Of a DNA stretch of 42,142 bases, positions 36,242 through 42,142 are shown piece after piece; within the stretch, counting starts at the first letter, position 1, and each line of letters starts with the position of its first letter. The notes beneath the pieces are model-generated. The model was not told the origin of the DNA, ran no database searches, and worked only from the letters and a program-made list of their open reading frames with translations. The DNA lies in assembly GCA_949297055.1 (NCBI GenBank), contig CASFRI010000046.1:1-42142 (forward strand). Reading direction: 5' to 3'. This DNA is from an uncultured bacterium (lineage in GTDB: Bacteria; Bacillota_I; Bacilli_A; RFN20; CAG-826). The position numbers were made by a program, and so were the translations under genes.

Positions 36242-36638
36242 AATTTAAATCCTCTTTTGAAATGCTTGTAAAAATCACAAAAATAATACTTGTAAAAACA
36301 TAAGCACCCACTACAGTAAAAAAGTTAATAGAATCGATTCGATAATAAAAAGTTAATAAAGCAGAAATAATTAAGCCAGAGGCATAAAGTAAAAAGCGTA
36401 TTAGAAATAATAAAACGCTTAAGAAAACTTTTTTATTATTCAAAATAAAGGAAGCACTTATTTCTTGCAGATAAGAAGCAAGTGACGCTACTAAAAGGCC
36501 AAAGAGCCATCCGATTGGATAAGCATACAAATTAAAGAAACATAGCGGCAATAAACATACAAAAATGAGCAAACCGATAATTAAACTTAGCAAGAACTTA
36601 TATTTGTAATGTAAAAGATAAAAAAAGGTGCGCTTCAT
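36231..36638 (-). CDS. atpI: AtpI-like membrane protein
   Basis: The 135-residue protein has four hydrophobic segments and sits at the first position of the atp operon, where AtpI, a c-ring assembly or ion-transport helper, is expected. Sequence similarity is low, as usual for this family, so the name depends on position. I choose the ATG at 36638 (KRTFFYLLHYKYK) over a GTG at 36656, since the latter lies upstream of or inside the -10 element. Confidence 0.75.
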   Translation of the reverse strand: MKRTFFYLLHYKYKFLLSLIIGLLIFVCLLPLCFFNLYAYPIGWLFGLLVASLASYLQEISASFILNNKKVFLSVLLFLIRFLLYASGLIISALLTFYYRIDSINFFTVVGAYVFTSIIFVIFTSISKEDLNYVR

Positions 36639-36644
36639 ATATAT

Positions 36645-36653
36645 ATGATAGCA
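36645..36653 (-). promoter_or_regulatory. atp operon promoter, predicted leaderless
   Basis: Minus-strand TGC-TATCAT extended -10, six bases before the atpI ATG at 36638. The -35 is weak (ATGATT-like). With this spacing the mRNA would begin at the start codon. Confidence 0.5.
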
Positions 36654-36692
36654 CACCTAGACTTATTAAATCATTTAAAATCGCACTGAATT

Positions 36693-37901
36693 TTATTTTA
36701 CTTTCACGTATTTAAATTTCGCATATTTTAAGATACCATTATCCCACTTCAAATCAGTCTCTCCAGCGATGAGTGGTTTTAGGTATTCTCGGTAAGAAAC
36801 ATCCATCTCTTTATTATTTAAAATCATCGATAAAGGGAGGGTTCTTTCCGTATTAGCAATACCGCTTAAATCTTCGATGACAAGTTCGGTTTTATAAGGC
36901 GAAGATGTAAGTCTTTTAATCGCTACCATCTGGCCTGTAATACCTTGGCAAGCAGATTTAACCGCTAAAGCACCAATAGCCATAGCTTCTTCTTGATCAA
37001 TTTTTGAAATCGTAAGCGGATTAGCCCTCTGTAATAACGATAATTCGATTGGTCTAGTCGGAATGTTTAATCTAGATTCAACAATTTTACATAATTCATT
37101 ACAAAGCCCACCTAATTGCACGTGATTAAAGGCATCGACGAATGCGCTTTGACTGCTTCTTTCAAAATGGATGCCTTCCGAAATAGCGACGATACAATAA
37201 CCATCTCTTTCGTGAATTTCTTTTACTTTCTTCAAGAAATCTTCTAAATCGAAATCTTGTTCAGGTAAATAAATTAAATCAGGACGCATATCTTCATCTA
37301 GCAAATCAATCGTCGCGGTAAGCCAACCAGCGTTACGACCCATAATTTCGATGATGAAGACTTTGCCTTTGCGATAACTCGCCGCGTCGATAGCGATAGA
37401 TTGAACGACGTTAATGACGCATTTTGCGGCACTCGGGAATCCTAATGAGTGATCGGTGCAGGCCAAATCATTATCGATTGTTTTTGGAACGCCCATAACT
37501 TTAATGTCGACACCTTTTTCTTTAAATAATAAAGAAAGTTTATAACATGTATCCATCGAATCATTTCCGCCATTGATGAATAAATAACCGACATTATGTT
37601 TTTCTAAAGTTTTCAAAATTGTAAGATAAATTGGATCGTGGAAATCGGTTGGAAGTTTAAATCTTGAAGTACCAAGAATCGCTCCCGGTGTTTGAAGTAA
37701 TAATTCAATATCTTCATCGCTTTCCATATTGATATCGATAAGATTATCGTTAATTAAGCCTTCGATACCATATCTTGAACCATAAATAGCCCCTATTTGA
37801 TCACGATGCTTTCTAGCTTCTTTAATCGCACCATACAAAGATGTGTTGATAACTGGGGTCGGTCCGCCACTTTGGATGTAAACCATCGACTTTTTTTCCA
37901 T
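36693..37901 (-). CDS. PPi-dependent 6-phosphofructokinase
   Basis: The 402-residue protein is a phosphofructokinase-family enzyme. Two diagnostic positions point to pyrophosphate as phosphoryl donor: GGNDS (111-115) has Asp114 where ATP enzymes have Gly, and VPKTIDND has Lys140 where ATP enzymes have Gly. MGRNAGW and SEGIHF mark the fructose-6-phosphate site. PPi enzymes work near equilibrium and save ATP in glycolysis. It is a single gene with AGAGGT as ribosome binding site, just upstream of the atp operon on the same strand. Family assignment is certain; PPi use is from established residue rules. Confidence 0.93.
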   Translation of the reverse strand: MEKKSMVYIQSGGPTPVINTSLYGAIKEARKHRDQIGAIYGSRYGIEGLINDNLIDINMESDEDIELLLQTPGAILGTSRFKLPTDFHDPIYLTILKTLEKHNVGYLFINGGNDSMDTCYKLSLLFKEKGVDIKVMGVPKTIDNDLACTDHSLGFPSAAKCVINVVQSIAIDAASYRKGKVFIIEIMGRNAGWLTATIDLLDEDMRPDLIYLPEQDFDLEDFLKKVKEIHERDGYCIVAISEGIHFERSSQSAFVDAFNHVQLGGLCNELCKIVESRLNIPTRPIELSLLQRANPLTISKIDQEEAMAIGALAVKSACQGITGQMVAIKRLTSSPYKTELVIEDLSGIANTERTLPLSMILNNKEMDVSYREYLKPLIAGETDLKWDNGILKYAKFKYVKVK

Positions 37902-37931
37902 ATATATAACCTCTTATTTTTAAACAAAAAT

Positions 37932-37960
37932 ATTGTATGTGTATATGCGTCTATTTGCAA
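37932..37960 (-). promoter_or_regulatory. Promoter of the PPi-phosphofructokinase gene
   Basis: Minus-strand TTGCAA (37955-37960), 17 bases, TACAAT (37932-37937), giving a leader of about 25 bases. Confidence 0.65.
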
Positions 37961-37997
37961 GAAAAAGCCGCAAAGATGACAACTTTATAAAATCATT

Positions 37998-38028
37998 TTG
38001 ATAGGCTTATTTCTTATGCTAATATAAT
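37998..38028 (+). promoter_or_regulatory. Promoter of the nucleoside kinase gene
   Basis: TTGATA (37998-38003), 19 bases, TATAAT (38023-38028), then a GCGAGG ribosome binding site before the ATG at 38060. The spacing is longer than ideal. Confidence 0.5.
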
Positions 38029-38059
38029 ATTTAGACAAAAAGAACAGCGAGGTAAAAAC

Positions 38060-39706
38060 ATGTCTTATACTCTTTTGATTGACGGCGAACAAAGAACATA
38101 TGATTCGCCGATGAAGTTACTCGATTTATTGTCTGATGAAGACAAGAAAAAATATTACGCTGCACGCGTCGATCGTCGCGTGAGACCTTTAACTTATGAA
38201 ATAAATGAAGACGCTATTGTCACTTGGCTAGATTTAAGTGATAGACAAGCATGCCAATTTTATGAAAATTCATTACGTTATTTAATCTGCATGGCATTTT
38301 ATCGCTTATATCCGAAAACAAAAATTAGATTATCTTATAATGTTTCACGATCTATCTTCTTAGAAATTTTAGATAAGTCTATTCAAGTTAATAGTCACTT
38401 AGTTGAAGAACTTAGAACTAAGATGGAAGAAATTGTTAAAAAAGATTATCCCCTCATCTTAAAAAGATGTAGCAAAGAAGAAATAACTGAAATCTATAAA
38501 GAAGAAGGTTACGACGATAAAGTTGAAATCTTGCCTTATAGACCAGAAGAAATTTGTCACTATCACGAATGTGATGGTTACAAAAATTATATGTATGGAC
38601 AACTCGTCCCCTCTACTGGCTACATTTCTAAATGGCAAATGAGACTTTATCTTCCTGGCATTTTATTTCAATATCCACGTTATGAAACAAAAGGTGAAAT
38701 TCCACCATTCCAAGACGCTCCAACATTTGGCAAAGTGTTAAAAGAAATGCACAACTGGGGGCGTATCGCAGGTGCGGATTCCATCTCTGGCATCAACAAA
38801 CATATCGATTTAGATGGTTCGATTGATTTTATTAATATGTGCGAAGCTAGACATAATAAAATGTTCGTCGAGTTAGGCGATCAAATCGAAGAAAATATCG
38901 ATAATATTCGTCTTATTTGTATTGCTGGACCTTCAAGTTCTGGTAAAACTACATTCGCAAATAGATTAAGAACTGAATTATTAAGTCGAGGAATAAGACC
39001 AATTAGAATTTCTATCGATGATTATTATTTGCCACGTAGCCTTGCTCCAAAAGATGAAAATGGAGATCCTGATTTAGAAAGTATATATGCTTTAGATATC
39101 GAATTATTCAATAAAAATATGGCCGATTTAATTTCTGGATTAGAAGTTGAATTGCCTAAATTTGATTTTATGTTAGGCAAAAGAGTCAAAGGACGCAAAC
39201 TTCGCGTCGCTATGGATGAACCTATCATCATCGAAGGCATTCATGCTTTAAACGAAAAACTCACTAACTTAATTCCGAAGCATCAAAAATTCAAAATCTA
39301 CATCGCTCCGCAAGCTCAAATCAATATTGATAATCATAACCCCTTATCGCTTACAGATTTACGTCTTTTAAGACGTATTATTCGCGATAATCGTACAAGA
39401 AACGCTTCTGCTATCGATACTATCAAAATGTGGCCAAGCGTACGTATGGGTGAATTCAAATGGATTTATGATACCCAAGAAGGAGCAAATTACGTCTTTA
39501 ATTCATTATTAAGTTATGAAATTTCTGCTATGAAAAAATATGCTATTCCATTACTTAATAACGTCGACCGCAATAGTGAATTCTATCCGATGGTCGAAAG
39601 ACTTATTCGTACTTATAAATTCTTCGAGCCAATCGATGATAAATATATTCCTTGTAACTCATTAATGAGAGAGTTTATCGGTGGTTCTTGTTACGAAGGT
39701 GAATGA
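38060..39706 (+). CDS. Nucleoside kinase with TGS/ThrRS-like N-terminal and uridine-kinase-like C-terminal domain
   Basis: The 548-residue protein has an N-terminal TGS-like domain (1-60), a region similar to the second additional domain of threonyl-tRNA synthetase (about 65-210, with HYHECDGYKNYMYG), and a P-loop kinase domain from about 283: AGPSSSGKTTF (289-299), ISIDDYYLPR with the catalytic Asp, and EGIHALNE. This architecture is known as a uridine kinase-like nucleoside kinase in Bacillota; the exact substrate is unsettled. No ThrRS catalytic core is present. It is monocistronic, and its 3' end overlaps the convergent DUF5677-like gene by 16 bases. Confidence 0.88.
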   Translation: MSYTLLIDGEQRTYDSPMKLLDLLSDEDKKKYYAARVDRRVRPLTYEINEDAIVTWLDLSDRQACQFYENSLRYLICMAFYRLYPKTKIRLSYNVSRSIFLEILDKSIQVNSHLVEELRTKMEEIVKKDYPLILKRCSKEEITEIYKEEGYDDKVEILPYRPEEICHYHECDGYKNYMYGQLVPSTGYISKWQMRLYLPGILFQYPRYETKGEIPPFQDAPTFGKVLKEMHNWGRIAGADSISGINKHIDLDGSIDFINMCEARHNKMFVELGDQIEENIDNIRLICIAGPSSSGKTTFANRLRTELLSRGIRPIRISIDDYYLPRSLAPKDENGDPDLESIYALDIELFNKNMADLISGLEVELPKFDFMLGKRVKGRKLRVAMDEPIIIEGIHALNEKLTNLIPKHQKFKIYIAPQAQINIDNHNPLSLTDLRLLRRIIRDNRTRNASAIDTIKMWPSVRMGEFKWIYDTQEGANYVFNSLLSYEISAMKKYAIPLLNNVDRNSEFYPMVERLIRTYKFFEPIDDKYIPCNSLMREFIGGSCYEGE

Positions 39707-40800
39707 GATTTTCTCTTATTAGAAGCAACAAATTTATTTCTTTCACTCAAGTAAATATTATTAATATCTTGCATGTAAGCGTTACGCATTTCTAAGTAAC
39801 GCTTTTTGCTTGCCTCATCGACACTTTTTACGTACAAATTTGTGAAGATAGGCTCGATTCTAAAAAACGATTCAAATAAATTTAATAGACTAGCTCTAGC
39901 AAAATATTCTTTTCTTGAATAAATTAATAAAGGGGAAGAATGAGCAATCTCAGAAGACATCTCATACCATTTTGCATAATTTGATAAACCTGCGGCAACT
40001 TCTAAACCATTTCTAAAATTTAATTTAAAGCCATCAATTTTATTAGTTTCCACTGCATCATAAAGCCAACCATATTCGATAAATTTTTTCATATCTTTCG
40101 ATTTAAGATCATGTGATTTCATCTTCTCTTTTAACTCGATAAAAATATTATCTTGTTTAGTTTTATCTTCAATAGCGTTTCTAAACGCTAAAGAATAGAC
40201 CATATGCCTTAAATAAGCATCGAGTCCTTTTTTATTAGTTTTTGCAAGTATCAGTAAAATGCATTCAGATTCGTGCATCGTTCGCCACGTAGAAAAAGCT
40301 TCTGTTTCAAATCCCGCCAAAAGGAGATCAACAATGCAACGTGCTAAAAATATCACCTTTTCTAGAATGTCAAAGCGAACATCGGTTTTATTTTTATTAC
40401 GCACTACTGGTAAACTTGAAAGCATAAAAGAAATCATCGTCAGAAGATTTGAAATGACTGGGGAATATTTAGAATATAAGCCATGTGTCTTAATTGAAAA
40501 TAATTCGATAGTAACGAACTTATCGACTACACGATTCACTAGTTGAGCGATGAAAACTTCATCGTAATTTATATCTTTTTTATCTGAAATATAAAGAAGT
40601 TCTCCAATTGCATAATTTAAAATGATGGATGAGTTGATAATTTGATAAGATGAAATAATTTTATTTTCTTTTAAGTATTCGATAGCGGAGCAAGCATCAA
40701 AATAAATACGATATAAAATTTCAAAAGGGATTTTATCTTTAATTTTTAAAGTTTCTAACGTTTTTGAAACAAGCTCTTTACTTATTAACACCGTCTTCAT
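39691..40800 (-). CDS. DUF5677-like hypothetical protein
   Basis: The 369-residue all-helical protein fits DUF5677 by its landmarks: STWRTMHESECILLILAKTN (about 168-187), a Y-R-H-rich helix (YLRHMVYSLAFRN), YGWLYDAVE, and KWYEMSSEIAHSSPLL (about 288-303). The function is unknown. The paired Arg/Glu and Ser-Glu-x-x-His patterns could belong to a catalytic HEPN-like site, but I cannot show this. The ATG lies inside the last 23 bases of addA with a strong AAGGAGGT eight bases before, so it is translated from the addA mRNA at high efficiency. Confidence 0.7.
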   Translation of the reverse strand: MKTVLISKELVSKTLETLKIKDKIPFEILYRIYFDACSAIEYLKENKIISSYQIINSSIILNYAIGELLYISDKKDINYDEVFIAQLVNRVVDKFVTIELFSIKTHGLYSKYSPVISNLLTMISFMLSSLPVVRNKNKTDVRFDILEKVIFLARCIVDLLLAGFETEAFSTWRTMHESECILLILAKTNKKGLDAYLRHMVYSLAFRNAIEDKTKQDNIFIELKEKMKSHDLKSKDMKKFIEYGWLYDAVETNKIDGFKLNFRNGLEVAAGLSNYAKWYEMSSEIAHSSPLLIYSRKEYFARASLLNLFESFFRIEPIFTNLYVKSVDEASKKRYLEMRNAYMQDINNIYLSERNKFVASNKRKSHSPS

Positions 40801-42142
40801 AACTTGTAACCTCCTTGCATGTGCCTTTGATGATGCTTGTTAGGTAGGTTTTAATTGTTAATTTCTTGTTGTTTATCTTTTCAAGATAATGCTTATACAT
40901 TCCTAACTGACGAGCGTAATTTGGATCATCGATATGAGAAAGTTTAAAATCGATAATATCGATATGCTCATCATAAATCAAGATTAAATCGATAAAACCA
41001 GATACATCTTCTTCTTCATCATAATAAGTAAATTCATGTAACGCTCTTGCACTCTTTGCGTTCTTAAAAATATCTAATTTTAAAAATCTATCAATCATTT
41101 TTCTTTCTTTTTCATCTTGAATAAAACTTAGATCAACATTTTTAAAATCTATCTTTTCTAAATAGGCGTGTAACCTAGTGCCTAAATTAAGTAAATCTTC
41201 ATCCGCAATTGAGCTTTCAGCTTTTGAAGCACGAATTTTTTTCAAAGGTTTTAATAAATTTAAATTCACGCATGGTTTAATTTCAAGTGTTGTCTTTACA
41301 GTTTCTTTTTCGTCATTTAAATCATTTAAGTTATTAGTAATAAGGTCATTCATCCTCATTAATGTTTCAAAATTTGCGTTTATGAATTCAGGATAATCTA
41401 AGAAAGAATAATCTTCATCCATAAGACCATAATAATAGAAATTAGAGAAAGTCGAACAATTTTCTTTAAGAACATTGGAAATCTTTTTCTTATTATTTAA
41501 GTTAGGTAAGGGAAGCAAAACGATGTTTTGTTTCTTGGCCCGAGTCAAGCCGACATAAAGTAAACGAAGTCTTTCCATTGCAAGTTCAGAATTAATTTTA
41601 TCGCTCAATTGATCTCTAAAAGGTGAACCAATATCACCAAAATCGTAACTTGGAATAAACATGCCTAATTTTTGGTCGAATAAAATAGATGATCTTGCAT
41701 CTTCTAAATTAGGTAAGACATTATTAAAGGGAAGATAAATATAATCAAATTCTAATCCTTTTGAACCATGAATCGTCATAAGTTTCACGCAGTTTTCAAT
41801 ATCTTCTTTAACTCGTATTTTCATGCTAACTTCATATTCATCCGCGTCGATAAAATAATTTAATAAATCTAAAGCTGATTGGCCAAGTTCATCATAAGAA
41901 ATCGCTAAAGATAAAATACGATCTAAAATCGCTAAGTTAAAGTCATAATTATCAATTTTTAATAAATTTTTATAAATATCAAATTGCTCATAAATTGAAA
42001 AAAATAAATCTCTGATTGATAAGTTATCCTTTTCTAGATTCAATCTATCGATAATTTTATATAAATCATAAGAAGAATAGTTTTTATTTTCCGCGAGGTT
42101 CATTAATTCTTCATCACTTATTTCGTAAATAAAAGAACGTAA
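40778..42142 (-). CDS. addA: ATP-dependent helicase/nuclease subunit A, C-terminal part
   Basis: The frame is open to the right edge, so about 454 C-terminal residues are seen and the start is outside. UvrD/AddA motifs: MTIHGSKGLEFDYIYLP, and ERLRLLYVGLTRAKK (helicase motif VI). The C-terminal RecB-type nuclease has GTRLHAYLEK, DVSGFIDLILIY (metal Asp), IDIIDFK (Asp and Lys) and QLGMYKHYL (QxxxY). AddAB processes double-strand breaks for recombination. The N-terminal Walker A region and AddB are not in the window, so a standalone defence-type helicase-nuclease is not excluded. Confidence 0.88.
   Translation of the reverse strand, partial: LRSFIYEISDEELMNLAENKNYSSYDLYKIIDRLNLEKDNLSIRDLFFSIYEQFDIYKNLLKIDNYDFNLAILDRILSLAISYDELGQSALDLLNYFIDADEYEVSMKIRVKEDIENCVKLMTIHGSKGLEFDYIYLPFNNVLPNLEDARSSILFDQKLGMFIPSYDFGDIGSPFRDQLSDKINSELAMERLRLLYVGLTRAKKQNIVLLPLPNLNNKKKISNVLKENCSTFSNFYYYGLMDEDYSFLDYPEFINANFETLMRMNDLITNNLNDLNDEKETVKTTLEIKPCVNLNLLKPLKKIRASKAESSIADEDLLNLGTRLHAYLEKIDFKNVDLSFIQDEKERKMIDRFLKLDIFKNAKSARALHEFTYYDEEEDVSGFIDLILIYDEHIDIIDFKLSHIDDPNYARQLGMYKHYLEKINNKKLTIKTYLTSIIKGTCKEVTSYEDGVNK

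Overview
This window reads as the chromosome of a low-GC, small-genome Bacillota or Mycoplasmatota lineage. Likely candidates are RF39-like, Acholeplasmatales-like or other uncultured Bacilli, but the sequence does not fix the taxon. The support is: strongly AT-rich DNA; dense, overlapping same-strand operons; an EzrA-like division protein; a B. subtilis-like gene order; a PPi-type phosphofructokinase; lipoproteins instead of periplasmic proteins. TGA is used as a stop (prpC/rlmN, atpB/atpE and pepV/trmB overlaps) and Trp is TGG, so this is not the Mycoplasma/Spiroplasma code. Most genes lie on the minus strand. No mobile element, CRISPR array, tRNA or rRNA was seen.

Layout from left to right. 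(1) 1-1130: a partial ezrA diverges from rpsD, which has a structured leader resembling an S4 autoregulatory element. (2) 1150-7910: a cofactor operon running leftward, coaX, a PanT-like ECF S-component fused to a PepV dipeptidase, trmB, an M42 aminopeptidase, pncB and tyrS. (3) 8017-9000: a lone lipoprotein. (4) 8997-15112: glgC-glgD-glgA-leuS (glycogen synthesis plus leucyl-tRNA synthetase). (5) 15219-16001: a small membrane protein and rpmB. (6) 16060-26989: a long operon resembling the B. subtilis gmk-to-rpmB locus: gmk, priA, DUF1904-like, secreted barnase-like RNase, degenerate rsmB, rlmN, prpC, prkC, rpe, membrane protein. Genes usually found there (rpoZ, coaBC, def, fmt, rsgA) are absent, and two accessory genes sit where def-fmt would be. 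(7) 27082-29955: two thioredoxin-like lipoproteins flank a LicA-type kinase and a pyrophosphatase. (8) 29936-36638: a complete F-type ATP synthase operon, atpIBEFHAGDC. (9) 36693-42142: PPi-phosphofructokinase, a TGS/uridine-kinase-like nucleoside kinase, a DUF5677-like protein, and the C-terminal half of AddA running off the window.

The most interesting points are: a secreted multidomain RNase with all four barnase/RNase Sa catalytic residues, translationally coupled to an acidic His-rich small protein; an RsmB homologue at the native rsmB position that has lost both catalytic cysteines and the SAM motif; an in-frame transporter-peptidase fusion with an internal start; a recurrent promoter layout in which the -10 box lies 6-9 nt before the start codon, predicting leaderless mRNAs for at least five genes including three lipoproteins and the ATP synthase operon; a mutually exclusive hairpin pair before rpsD; and an ATP synthase c subunit with a carboxylate in each helix.
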